Below are positions 31,904 to 42,088 of a stretch of DNA of 64,000 nucleotides, one piece after another; the stretch's first letter is position 1; each line of letters begins with the position of its first letter. The position numbers and the translations under genes were made by a program. The notes below the pieces were generated by a model, which did no database searches, was not told where the DNA came from, and saw nothing but the letters and a program-made list of their open reading frames with translations. Source of the DNA: Conus ventricosus (taxonomy: Eukaryota; Mollusca; Gastropoda; Neogastropoda; Conidae); the NCBI GenBank assembly GCA_018398815.1, contig CM031618.1:45511075-45575074 (forward strand), written 5' to 3'.

Positions 31904-32910
31904 ATGACTTCTTCAAAAAAAATACCCCCCCCCCAAAAGGAAAGAGGAATGGCGGTCTCCTATGTCAGGGAATTTGAAAACGACAGTCTTTCTGACAGTG
32001 AGGTAGACTAGTGGACAGGTTTCTGGGCTTCCTGGCTCGTAGGTGGGAAGGGACAGAGCAGGAAGACCCCTTTCAGCTTCTGGAGCCCTTTTGCTGTCCA
32101 AAAGTGCTTTCATGTATAGAAGGTGACCTAGGTCCATAAAAGGTTGAGGAATGTTCGTTTCTTGTTCAATGTCGATCACAGAAAACTCTGGACAGGATGT
32201 TGAAAGCAATAAAACTAGTGGATAGGGAGTTCAGGGTGACTCCCCATAAACAGTTAAATTCATCCCCAAAGGTGTGATGCGTGCTGAGATCTAATGGGGG
32301 TCTCGAGCAGAAATTAAAACGGAACTGGCGTCCCAGGGTGTGACGGAGGTGCACCAGTGGTGACAGTCAAGAAAGGTGCAAGAGTGATAGGCACCATTAC
32401 CCTCTTTTGACCTTCTGCAACCCCCTGTGTGCTTCAGTCATCAAGGTTGGTACCTGTACGTCCGCCGTTCAGCTGTATGTCCGTCCCCGCTTGTGATGCT
32501 TCAGGTGCCATGTGCGTTTGGACAGTGTCAGAGACCGTGTTTTGGGCAGAGGGGTGCGGTGGTGGCTGCAGGCAACCCTGATGGGGACGTGCAAAGATCG
32601 GCCACAGTGTGCTAACGGCGGTAGGCGACCATCCTCTCTCTTCACGAAACTGCCCCTCTATTGGATACTGGATTTAACTATCAACGAATTTAAAACTGAA
32701 AAGAAAATCTCCTTTTTTGTGAGCCCGCAGACCAGGTTGTGGGCAGTCAGACGCCCACAGATCTTCAATATGCTTCGGCCGTTAAAGAAAGTATTCACAC
32801 TCGGTCCAGTCTGCTGCCTGATGTTGAAATTATTTTTCCATAGGACACTGCATAGGAACAAACTGTCAGCTTGGAAGCTGGTCCACCACCTCCCAACTCT
32901 AAAGTGACTG
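31904..32910 (+). pseudogene. LINE ORF1 remnant
   Basis: ATG at 31904 gives MTSSKKIPPPQKERGMAVSY, then VREFENDSLSDSEVD before a TAG after about 35 codons; homologous start at 12379. Further downstream, pieces in different frames read SITENSGQDVESNKTSG and, around 32505-32620, cysteine-rich QCQRPCFGQRG and CKDRPQCANGG, consistent with one or two decayed CCHC zinc knuckles of an I-type ORF1 RNA-binding protein. At least five frame changes or stops are present. The knuckle call is inference. Confidence 0.55.
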
Positions 32911-33277
32911 CCCTGGTTGAGGAAAAAATCTCAGCCACCCTAAGAGCTGCCCAGCTTGTCTACAAACATCTGCTGTGGGCGATTAAATAAAAAACCAGCA
33001 CAAGCCTCGACACTCTTCTTGGGGGGGTGGTTAGTTTTTCCCACCCCAGGGGTGCCCGTGTGGGCAAGGGAGTTCCACCAGTGTAGAGACGTGGAGATGA
33101 GGGAGGAAACCTCCACCGTTTCTCCCTAAGCCAGACCCTTCTTCGCTGTTGGCAAGGTCTGCCTGCAGGTCTGAAAGAACACATAGTTCAGTGAAACTTC
33201 AAAATAATTTCACTTCCATTAGAAGCAGACGTTGAGAGGTGATGACCTGTTGCTTCTCTCCTTTTCGCCTCGGCACC

Positions 33278-33960
33278 ATGGATAGTTCAATAGCCCATTG
33301 GATTCTCCGTGGACTATATTCCAACTTTGAGGAGTTACAGCTTCTGTTGTCGATCTATAAAAACCTTCTGTCATGCTCTTCAGGAAACTCAAATTCAAAA
33401 GCCAGAAAGACTTTCTGGCTTTAATGTTCTTTCAAAACCTGCGCAACCATCCACGTTGGAGTATGTCGGGGCGGTGTTGCATTCTCCTACACAAAAACTC
33501 TGGTGTATAGTCCTGTCGCTCTGTCTACTCCTTCAGGCTGTAGATGCGAGAGTCACGCTCCACAAGGACTATGACAATCTGCTCTCTTTATTTTACCTCC
33601 TTCTGTCCCGGTTTGTCGTCCAGGCCCCTTGTCAGTCTGATAGGAGAACTTCCTACGACCTTTTTTGCTGTTGGGTGACTTTAACGGTTTCACAATCCTC
33701 TTTGGGGTAGTGCCGGGTACGTCTCCCAGAGGTCTGCCTGATTGTGGATGTCCTGTTCAGACTTGGATTTGTGTGGTCTGAACTGTCGTCGGCTCTGCCA
33801 ACTTACCTCACATCTTCCCCAGGTTCTCTTTGTGTTTAGGATTTGTCAGTTTGTGACCCCTCGCTGGTCCTGGACTATGAGTGTCTGCATGACGATCTGC
33901 ACGGAAGTGCATTTCCTGTCCTTCTACAACCTGTATTAACTGTACACGTCTCTGTCTCTC
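33278..33960 (+). pseudogene. LINE ORF2, APE-type endonuclease domain (broken)
   Basis: ATG at 33278 starts MDSSIAHWILRGLYSNFEEL and QLLLSIYK, the ...HWNIRGLYSNFEELQ... opening of APE endonucleases in RNase-H LINEs (W/N-R-G motif). After frameshifts, LQETQIQKPE (about 33380), LLGDFNG-type sequence (about 33660-33700, read WVTLTVSQSS in a shifted frame) and PTYLTSSPGSL, LSVCDPSLVLDYE and the DDLHGSAFPV block (33800-33925) follow; the usual SDHFP is changed to SAFP by a deletion. The domain would nick target DNA to prime reverse transcription; this copy cannot. Confidence 0.75.
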
Positions 33961-34539
33961 AACATCTTCAATTAATAAAAAAAAGCATTAATGGGATCTA
34001 TTTGCAGCCACTATTTCAAAAGAATTCCAGGACATGATTTTTTTCGAGTCCAGGGACCAGCAGAATCAGAAAGACTATCACTATGATCAAATGTGCTAAG
34101 CTGTATTCAGTTGTCTTCCATAAATTCAAATGCCATAAACTACCTGGTTCGATCAGATTGGGCCAACAAATTTCCAAAGTTAGAAAAACGGATCGGCGTC
34201 ATGTTATACCAACGACCTTCGGGTCCAACGCCGAGCCCATCTGACATCCCGTGTCAATCACGACACATTTTAATATCGGTAAACGTTCGGTCTGGGAGAA
34301 GCCTTCTGCTCCAGTGGACATCAAAAACGTCTAAGAAAAGTGTGGAACATCATTACTGAAAAATCAAAGGGAAGTAACACTGTCCACTGTGAACCATCTC
34401 AGTTTTCGGATTCTTTAATAACAGAAAAGAAGCAGTGCTAATCTGCTTGCTTCAACCATTGAAAGAATTCCTCTTCTACTAAATCCCCAGTCCCTTTTGG
34501 CAAACACAAAGCCCTAAAGAAAAATTCTCCCTGCAACTT

Positions 34540-35929
34540 TTCATCGACAACATGGCAGACTTACAATCTTCTTTTACATTAAACGAGCTGAAATCTGCCT
34601 TCCTCCCTAACTTGCCCGCGATTCCCCTTCCAGGTATAGTGACATACATTATCAACATTTGAAACATCTTCAGCAAGAAGGTCTGACACCATCCTGTTAC
34701 AGGTATACAACACCAGTGTGGGACTACAGGCTGCTTTTCCACCTCTAGGGGACAGCCTCAATATTCCCCCCTCCCCCCCCCCCCCCCCCCCTGGAAAAGA
34801 TCTTTCTAATCCATTAACTACCGTCCCCATAGCTTTGACCAGCTGTGCTGTAAATTGATGGAAAAACATGGTCAATGCTAGGCTCACTGCGGGGAACTCG
34901 AAAACCGATGGCTTGTGGCGATTAAGAACAGTGGTTTCCGCAAACATTCGTAGCTACAGTTGACATTTGAATTCGTCTGGAATCTTCACTTAGGAAACGC
35001 TTTTTTAAACAGACAGCATGCTGGTGGCAATTTTCTTTGACTTGGAGAAGGCTACGATACCTGAAGTCGGGGATACTTCATGATCCCACTCCCCCCGGAT
35101 AGGGTATTTTCTAGGTCATCTTCCGCTTTTTATTCAAAATTTTTTTGGCAGAACGACAGTTTCAGGTCGGGTTGGCACCACTCTCTTGATGTCCACGAGC
35201 CAGGAGTTGGGTGTTCACAGGGGAGCATACTATACTCCATGCCCTCTTAGTATTATAGATCAACAAATCATTGTTTCAATCAGTTTTCAGAAGGGTTCAG
35301 ATGCTCATTGTTTGTGGATGATTTTGCTGTCTACGCAACTGGAAGCCTGTACCCGAGTGTCCAGCGCAGGCTCCAGCTTTGCGTAGATAAAATCCATCGG
35401 TGGGCGGATGAAAACAGTTTCACCTTTTCTGCTACAAAACCCAGTGTATTCACTTCCATAATTTCCGTCAGTTTTTTCCAGATCCGGAACTTCAAGTAGG
35501 GAAATCTCCCATTCCAGCTGTTAAAGAGGCCAAATTTCTGGGAGTCATTTTTGACCAAAAACTTAACTTTCTCAGCCATATTAAAAACCTCAAAACTGCT
35601 TGCCAAAAGGCACTGAATATTCTGCGGGTCGTAGCAACACCGACTGGGGCGCTGATAAGAAAACTTTGTTGCACCTCTACAGAGCCCTGGTCCGTTCCAA
35701 ACTGGACTACGGTTGTGCTGTTTACGGCTCCGCAAGATCATCTTACCTCAAACTCTTGGACCCTATCCACCATCAAGGGCTTCGTCTCTGTCTTGGAGCG
35801 TTCCGCACCACCCTGTGTACAGCCTGTACGCAGAGGCAGGTGAACCTTCACTGTCCAACCGCAGGCTGAAACTGTCTTTGAATTTATTACATCCGACTGT
35901 TCTCAGAACCGCAGAATCCTGCCTATGAC
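34540..35929 (+). pseudogene. LINE ORF2, reverse transcriptase domain (broken)
   Basis: Order of blocks across three frames: LTSCAVN.WKNMVNARL (about 34838-34885), motif A region AIFFDLEKA (about 35026-35055), motif B region QELGVHRGAYYTP (about 35200-35245), catalytic FVDDFAVYA (35308-35335), VQRRLQLCVDKIHRWADENS, then AKFLGVIFDQKLNFLSHIKN (about 35530) and LYRALVRSKLDYGCAVYGSA (about 35675-35735), and LGAFRTTL. Motif B has lost the usual PQG. A 24-base C/G run at about 34770-34792 interrupts the N-terminal part. Insertions and frameshifts inactivate the domain. Confidence 0.8.
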
Positions 35930-37033
35930 TGTGTTTTTGACCCTCCGTTCCAAAGTAAGTTTGAAACAAACCCGAAATGTATTCCGCCGTTTGGGCTTCG
36001 TATGCAGCCTCACGTGCGGAATGCAGGTATAGACCTGGGAGTAGTTTCCGATTTTTCCAAGTTTCCGGATCAACCTCCATGGACCTTTTTCACACCAGAG
36101 ATTCGTTTTGATCTCGCAGCTTTCCGTAAGGAGTCTACCAGCTCTCTGGCGTACAAGGCTTTGTATGCCGAGCTCTGTTCCAAATTCCCATCCTATCAAA
36201 AAGTTTTCACTGACGGTTCCAAGTCTGAGGATGGAGTGGCCTGTGCAGCCTACTGCCCTGGGGCTCCTTCTCAGATATTGTTGGAACATATACATTCAGA
36301 TGCTTCTGTCTATTCTGCTGAACTTGCTGCTCTAGTACTGGCTTTGAAGATAATCTCCCATTCTTCGAGGAGGGACTTTCTGGTTCTGTCGGATTCGCTG
36401 TCAGCTTTGGAGGCCATAGCTGGCCGCAATCTTCAGCATCCAGAACTTTTACTTTTTTTTGAACTTTTTAGCAAGTTGAAGGCGGACGGTTACAACATTA
36501 CTCTTGCTTGGGTTCCTGGCCATGTTGGCATCGGCGGGAACGAAATGGTTGATCGTTTAGCCAAGAACGCCACAAGAGAGAAACTGTCCAACACTTATAT
36601 CCCCTGCTCAGATGTGAAACCCAAAATTAACGATTATGTGAGAGACCTCTGGCAGGAGGATTGGAAACACACAGACGAATAACAAACTCTTTCAGATCCG
36701 TCCAAACCTTAAAGACTTCCTCCCATCTACGTCGGGTGGTCGTAAAGAGGAAACGGTTCTGTGCCGGCTGCACACCGGCCATTGGTATTTTACCCATGCT
36801 TACCTTTTAAAGAGTGAAGAAGCTCCGTGGTGCATTCCATGTCATGCGCCACTCACAATGAAACATGTTCTTTTAGAGTGTTGGGACTTGCACGATGTGA
36901 GACACAAACATTTTACAGCGGAGTCCATGAAGATCCTGTTCAGGGATGTCCCGCCTGACGTGACCCTTTGGGGTTTTTGAGAGAAATTAACATTTTTCAT
37001 CTGATTGAGATTTTACGGAAGAAGGATTTTTAA
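35930..37033 (+). pseudogene. LINE ORF2, RNase H domain and C-terminal zinc motif
   Basis: One frame is open from about 35930 to 36680 and carries a complete RNase HI: FTDGSK with D71 (numbering from the ATG at 36002), SAELAALVLAL with E107, LSDSLSALEAI with D131 and WVPGHVGIGGN followed by D184; H174 is also present. All four catalytic acids are intact, so this is the best preserved part of the element. The ATG at 36002 is internal, not a start. A frameshift at about 36680 gives a premature TAA; the other frame continues through CIPCHAPLTMKHVLLEC (36832-36882), a CCHC motif typical of the end of I-type ORF2, and, after another shift, REINIFHLIEILRKKDF to the stop at 37031-37033. The enzyme would remove RNA from the cDNA hybrid. 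Confidence 0.87.
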
Positions 37034-37181
37034 CAAAGTTTCTGGTTCGTTTGTAGACGAGAGATGTGTGAAAGTTTTTTTGTTTTTGTTTTTTTAAATG
37101 ACTGGTGAGTTGATTTTAACGTGGTGACAGCCTGATGTGGCCCTCTGCGGTCGGCTGGGCTATAAGCAACATTATCTTATC
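37034..37181 (+). other. LINE 3' UTR and tail
   Basis: Contains the segment conserved in all 3' copies here: 'gttgattttaacgtggtg', 'acagcctgatgtggccct', 'gcggtcggctgggctata' and 'agcaacattatcttatc'. Copies: 5196-5305 (minus), 17110-17173 and 22745-22818. The last 10-11 bases are the tandem tail. Confidence 0.85.
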
Positions 37182-37195
37182 TTTCGGCTGAGCCT
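37182..37195. repeat. Target-site duplication, right copy
   Basis: TTTCGGCTGAGCCT, identical to 31134-31147, immediately after the LINE tail. Confidence 0.93.
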
Positions 37196-37197
37196 TA

Positions 37198-38160
37198 TTT
37201 TTTTTTTCAAATCTATTCTTTCATATTAAAGTGTCTGTCAGTTTACTTTACCTGTTTCTTTCAGATGGTTAATGATTCAATGTCTTTATCACAAAAGTTA
37301 GTATCTTTTTCCAGGTTTAGTGTCTCTTTCACCGTATGGCTTTAGTGTGTTGTTTCCATCGAATATCGCCTCCTGAATGCCATTCACAGGCTTATGTGAT
37401 ACAGGATTTTGAGTCTACTTTTCAAACGTTTCGTTCTGTCTTTCATATGATAAAAACATTCTAGCTGCTCTGGTTTCCTAGCTCGGTGGTCTGTGGAACA
37501 AAGGTGCAAAGCAAGGGGGGTACCAGAGGGAATATTGTCCGGAAAGGCGGACTCCAGCTCTGTAGCAGGTCTCATGAGCTTAGGGGTCTGGAACGTGGAC
37601 GCATGTTTTCAGATCACTTGAAGGCTGCGCTGCAGAGCCTTTGAGGCAGTCTTGCATCTCTTCCTGAAATATTCCCTAGTGCGCACCTGGTACCTCCTGA
37701 TCCGAGTGTCCTTTGATCCGTAGAAAGCCCGACATGGTGACCAGAGTCAACGTGTGCACCCTTTAGGGTTTTTACCGCCCATCGTTCATAACATTTGGTT
37801 ATTTTTATGTCCTCTGGTTTCATAGGGTTCCGTGTCCACCTCTCGTATGCTTGAGGGAACTATTTCCATTCTTTCAAATACGAAAGAAACATTTTCTTTG
37901 TGGGTTCGTTGGTCTGTTCTAAAAACACGCTTGTATTCTGTTCCCAAGGTTTGATGTCTTGTATCGCAGATTTCGATGGTGTGTGTGGTCTGTGTATGTG
38001 TACGTGCGTGTGTGTACGTGCGCGCTTTGTGTGAGCGTGCGTGTATATATGTGCGAGTCTTTCCCAAGCTCGTCTTTTTTTCAACATGATTTTTGCTTCA
38101 GTCTCATGGTTTTAGTGAGTCGTCGGCAGAATTATAATCGGAGGCTTTGTGTTTGGCATG
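37198..38160 (+). repeat. Fourth copy (A4) of the TTTAGTGTCC minisatellite
   Basis: Degenerate units at 37225-37380 ('ggtttagtgtctctttca' and similar) surround the same conserved island as in A1-A3 at about 37455-37745 ('gtaccagagggaatat', 'gtagcaggtctcatga', 'gcatgttttcagatca', 'cctgatccgagtgtcctt'). A4 lacks cassette 1 and the 142-bp satellite. The full LINE is inserted just upstream of it. Confidence 0.75.
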
Positions 38161-38345
38161 TCATTGGGCTGTCTACTCCCACGCGCATCACTACCTTCTA
38201 CCAGAGGACCATCACTATTCTACCAGAGGACCATCACTACCATTCCACCCAGAGCATTAGTGTCCTGGACACCCAACATCCTCACCAGGGACATGCGACA
38301 CCCAAGATGTTGCCCAACGTGTCAACGTGTTCAGCTCGGGCTTCA
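38160..38345 (+). other. Exon-like cassette 3 (WTPN), copy A4a
   Basis: After 'gtgtttggcatgtcattggg' a short run of 'accagaggaccatcac' units leads to LVSWTPNILTRDMRHPRCCP. The same nucleotide segment recurs at 38960-39055 (A4b). The frame around WTPN matches that of A1, A2 and A4b. Confidence 0.4.
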
Positions 38346-38349
38346 TTTA

Positions 38350-38610
38350 TACTTTCTTTCCTAAGGTTCGTTTTGTATTATAGGTTCGGTGGTTTGTGTG
38401 TGTTCGTGTGAACCCGTTTTCTAGTCTTTTGTTGCGTTCTTTTTAACATAATCCCGCCATGATCGCCTGAATTTCCTGCTGATGCAGATGTGATCGATCT
38501 GGTTCTCCGTGACGTGGTCATATTTTTTTTCTTATGGTTTAGTGACTTTATCGGCAGAGTGTAATCGGCGGCTTTGTGTTCGGCAGGTCATTGGGCTGAC
38601 CACTCCCCAG
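38350..38610 (+). other. Spacer between A4a and A4b, with acceptor-like GTTCGGCAG
   Basis: The sequence 'atttttttt.cttatggttt..agtgac' to 'tgtgttcggcaggtcattgg' (38520-38600) repeats the approach to A4a at 38085-38165, indicating a tandem sub-duplication of about 430 bp. No frame is supported. Confidence 0.45.
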
Positions 38611-38958
38611 GCATGACTACCATCCTACCAGAGGATCATCACCACCATCCTACCAGAGGACCATCACTACCATCCTACCAGAGGACCATCACTACCATCC
38701 TACCAGAGGACCCTCACTACCATCCTACCAGAGGACCCTCACTACCATCCTACCAGAGGACCCTCACTACCACTCCCCAGAGGACCCTCACTACCACTCC
38801 CCAGAGGACCCTCACTACCACTCCCCAGAGGACCATCACTACCACTCCCCAGAGGACCATCACTACCACTCTCCAGAGGACCATCACTACCACTCCCCAG
38901 AGGACCATCACTACCACTCCCCAGAGGACCATCACTACCATCCTACCAGAGGAGCACC
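38611..38958 (+). repeat. 25/24-bp minisatellite, about 14 units
   Basis: Two unit types: 25-bp 'accatcactaccatcctacc'+'agagg' at both ends and 24-bp 'accctcactaccactcccc'+'agagg' variants in the middle (38765-38935). The plus frame of 205 codons (38574-39191) across it (repeating YHPTRGPS and TTTPQRTI) is a by-product of the unit, since 25-bp units rotate frame. Confidence 0.88.
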
Positions 38959-39200
38959 GCGTTGCAGTGTCCAGGACAACCAATATCCTCGCCAAAGACG
39001 TACGACTCCCAGTGTTGCCTACCGTGTCAACGAGTTCAACTCGGTGGTATCGCTGCCTTCCGGAGAACACATTTCCAAGGACGCGAGAAGAAGCGGGAAC
39101 TCGCTGCACCAACCGACTGCAGGAACTTCAGGACGCACGCGCCAAGGTCAAGGGATGGAGCAGACAAGGAGTCTTCCCCAGAGAACGGTGAAGACACTTA
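38959..39200 (+). other. Exon-like cassette 3 (RTTN), copy A4b, with coding-like 3' extension
   Basis: Encodes VAVSRTTNILAKDVRLPVLP, continuing TVSTSSTRWYRCLPENTFPR and TREEAGTRCTNRLQELQDAR to a stop at 39189-39191. 'gtccaggacaaccaatatcc' through 'gtgtcaacgagttcaactcg' repeats 38265-38340. GC content and lack of simple repeats suggest real sequence; a possible donor is AACG|GTGAAG at 39188. Overlapping frames are open too, so the true frame is uncertain. Confidence 0.35.
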
Positions 39201-39699
39201 GTCCTCTTTCTGTGATCAAAGACAGCAGACATAGAGATGACTGCTTCGCCTATCTTTTATTTTTTCATAGAAAGATAAGGCTAACACGGACGGTTAAAGC
39301 GCCGGGGGTCTGATCTGTGTCGAGAACAACAAAACAACTGCTGACGGGGAAGCACGCAGCCGATGACGTTGTAGGGCCATAGCAAGGACCACTTCGGTGC
39401 CAGCGGAGGGCGCGCGCAGTTCAACAGACCACAGCACAAGTGGATTGGATAGAGATGTCTCGCACTGTGTGTGTGTGTTGTGTGAAAGATCTTGGTAAAC
39501 CATCTGAGTGTATGGATTGAGGTTTTGGGGGACTTGTTTTTTATGTATGTATGTGCGTTTGCTGTTAAGGGAGATAATTCTGATATTGCGACCCTTGTAT
39601 GATCAATGACGGTCTGCTGGCCTGTCGTCAAAAAGAAAAAAAAAAAAAGAACCGTTAGTGCTAGTGTACACACACACACGCACACCTCTCGCAGACACA
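39201..39699. other. Unassigned flank of the hairpin array
   Basis: A GC-rich piece (39290-39450) and a (TG)n at 39465-39480, with an A-run at 39630-39648. No gene or recognised repeat. Confidence 0.4.
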
Positions 39700-39782
39700 A
39701 ACATCTCTATCTCTCCATATATATATATATATATAATTCCATGTACGCACGCGCGCGCGGATAGACTGGTCGTGTTGCTTCC

Positions 39783-39827
39783 AAATGTTTGCAATGGCCT
39801 ATCTTTGGTACGCCATTGCAAACATTT
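39783..39827. repeat. Hairpin module, perfect 16-bp stem
   Basis: AAATGTTTGCAATGGC (39783-39798), 13-base loop, GCCATTGCAAACATTT (39812-39827). This copy has AATGGC paired with GCCATT, where most copies have AACGGC with GCCGTT. Confidence 0.9.
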
Positions 39828-40636
39828 CAGTAACAAAACCCGTTGGGGACATGATAGGGTGGTTCATGTGCATATGTGAAGGGGTACGTTTTTTCGTGAG
39901 TTTGTGGTTAGGTGTAAGGGGGGTAAGTGTGTGTCGTGATTGTGTGTGTAAAAGGGACCCTATTTTAATCCATATTTTTTAGCATGTATGCAATGATTTT
40001 TTAGGGGCTTTTTAACAAGGTGTTTTATAGTATAAAATGTGAACATTAAGCCCTGAGAGGACCCCTGAGGACTGTGGGCTACAAGATAAATAAGTTTGAG
40101 TAATCATTTTTTTTTTTTTTCACTTTTCATGCCCGTTGGGTGATTACTCCGTATTCCAGTGAACGTTTTGTGTTGCTGCCAAATGTTTGCAACAGCCTAT
40201 CAATGGTACGCCGTTGCAAATGTTTCGGTAACAAATCCGAAAGGAATTGATTGGAGATACATAGTTTGTATAAGTTAAAAAAAAGTGGGACAGTGGGTAG
40301 GTTGCGTGTGTGTATGTGTGCAAACGGGCCTCAGTTTGAAGAGTGTATAAACATGCAAACAGGCCTCGTTTTGAAGTGTGAGAGGTGATGAGGGAGAGAG
40401 AAGGGGAGGGGGTTGAGAGAGTAAATATGTGTCAAATTCGTATGTAATCCTGTCAAATGACATTTTTAGGGGACTTGTTCTATTTTTATTTTTTTTTGTC
40501 TTCTATCTTTTTAATGGGATTTTTTTGTTATTACAGCTCCGATATGACTCGAGGTCGATTGGGCTGTAAGCAAAATGACCCAGTAAAAATAAAATCTTTT
40601 CATATTTAATATCAGTTTATTGCTTAATACATGTAT

Positions 40637-40638
<2 letters not shown>

Positions 40639-40676
<38 letters not shown>

Positions 40677-40810
40677 AAGCACAACCAATTCATCGGGGGG
40701 GGGGGGGGGGGGGGGGAATAGATGTAAAAGTACACACATAATGATACTGTTTGTCTGTGCATTTTATATATCTGTTTTTATCCCAAAAATGGGTTGTGTT
40801 GCTGCGAATT
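40639..40810. repeat. (CA)n, poly-G and foldback module 1
   Basis: (CA)n 40639-40672, foldback left arm 'gcacaaccaattcatcgg', a 22-base G-run inserted in the arm (40696-40717), right arm 'ccaaaaatgggttgtgttgc'. Confidence 0.75.
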
Positions 40811-41049
40811 CCTTGTGGAACTGTGGGCTATAAGATCAATATGTTTGAGTAATCATTGTAAATCCGCTTCTCATAGCAGTTGATCGATTACTCCACATTC
40901 CAGTAAACGTTGCTACCAAATGTTTGCAACGGCCTATGAATAAGCCGTTGCAAATGTTTCAGTAACATCCGAATGGAATTGGAGATGCAGGGCTTGCTTG
41001 TGTACGCTAGTGTGGGTGTGTTCGACACTGGGTGGGTGGGTGGGTGGGT

Positions 41050-41080
<31 letters not shown>

Positions 41081-41328
41081 GGGTGCGTGTGTAAGAGATT
41101 CTGTTTCAGTCCATCTTTTTTTAAAGCATGTATGCAATGACTTTTTAGGGGACTTTTTACAAAGTGTTTTATAGTATAAATGTAAACATCGTTAAGCCCT
41201 GAGAGGACCCTGAGGACGGTGGGCTACAAGATAAATAAGTTTGAGTAATGATTTGTTTTGTTTCATTTTTCATGCCCATTGCGTGATTACTCCGCATTCC
41301 AGTGAACGTTTTCTGTTGCTGCCAAATG

Positions 41329-41363
41329 TTTGCAACAGCATATCAATGGTACGCTGTTGCAAA
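41329..41363. repeat. Hairpin module, AACAGC/GCTGTT variant
   Basis: TTTGCAACAGC (41329-41339) and GCTGTTGCAAA (41353-41363) pair perfectly despite a base change on each arm relative to the commonest copy. Confidence 0.9.
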
Positions 41364-41827
41364 TGTTTCAGTAACAAATCCGAAAGGAATTGATTGGAGA
41401 TGCATAGTATGCATGTGTAAGTTAAGTGTGTGGATGTGTCGGATAGTGGGGTGTGTGTGTGTGTGTGTGAAAACAGGCCTCGTTTTGAAGCGTGTGTGAG
41501 GGGAAGAGGGAGAGAGAAGGGAGTTGAGAAAGTTTGTGTCAAATTTGGGTGTAATCCACCTGTGTGAAATGACATTTTAGGGGACTTACGCTTTTTTTTA
41601 ATGGATTTTTAAAAAATGTTTCAACAGCTCTGATATGACTCGCAAAGGTCAGCTGGGCTGTAAGCAAAATGACCAGGAAATATAAAATCTTTTAACATTT
41701 AATGTCGGTTCATTACTTTATATGTATGTACGATATATATATATTATATATGTATATATATGTGTGTATGTATATATATATGTGCGTGTGTATCTGTATG
41801 TATGTGTATTGAGAGAGGGAGAGAGAG

Positions 41828-41945
41828 AGCGGCACAACCAATTTATCGGAGAAATAGATATATAAAGTAGGCATAGAGAATGACGACTGACTGTGCATTT
41901 ATATATCTATTTTACCCCGAAAAATTGGTTGTGTTGCTGCCAATT
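41828..41945. repeat. Foldback element, compact copy
   Basis: Left arm 'gcacaaccaatttatcgg' and 'aaatagatatataaa', right arm 'ttatatatctatttt' and 'gaaaaattggttgtgttgc'. The arms form an imperfect palindrome of roughly 45 bp with a loop of about 25 bases. It resembles a MITE or foldback element, but no flanking target duplication is evident because every copy sits in the same array context. Confidence 0.75.
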
Positions 41946-42054
41946 CCTCGTAGAGGTGTGGGTTATAAAATAAGTTTGAGTAATGATTTTAATTCCGTTT
42001 TTCATGCCAGTTGATTGAATACTACACATTCCAGTAAATGTTGCTGCCAAATGT

Positions 42055-42088
42055 TTGCAACGGCCTATGAATGGTACGCCGTTGCAAA
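42055..42088. repeat. Hairpin module, commonest form
   Basis: TTTGCAACGGC (42055-42065), 12-base loop containing 'ctatgaatggta', GCCGTTGCAAA (42078-42088). The same arms recur at 40923, 42981, 45866, 47787 and 51477; others have one mismatch. Confidence 0.9.

Larger units (their letters stand above)
31148..37181 (+). mobile_element. Near-complete I/Nimbus-like LINE with RNase H, decayed
   Basis: A 6,034-bp element bounded by a perfect 14-bp target-site duplication. In order: ribozyme-like 5' end and about 755-base leader; ORF1 remnant (ATG 31904, zinc-knuckle-like region about 32505-32620); ORF2 with APE endonuclease (from ATG 33278), RT (about 34540-35930), RNase H (36200-36560), a C-terminal CCHC motif (36832-36882) and a stop at 37031-37033; then a 3' UTR ending in 'aacattatcttatc', a GATAA-type tail. 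RNase H after RT and a short tandem tail are features of the I clade, of which Nimbus is the snail member; that clade call is inference. Many frameshifts and stops make it inactive, although the RNase H domain is intact. Confidence 0.92.

Noticed and set aside
38574..39191. 205-codon ORF with TTTPQRT repeats as a repeat protein
   Set aside because: The frame changes meaning as the 25-bp unit rotates and is sustained only by lack of stop words in the unit.
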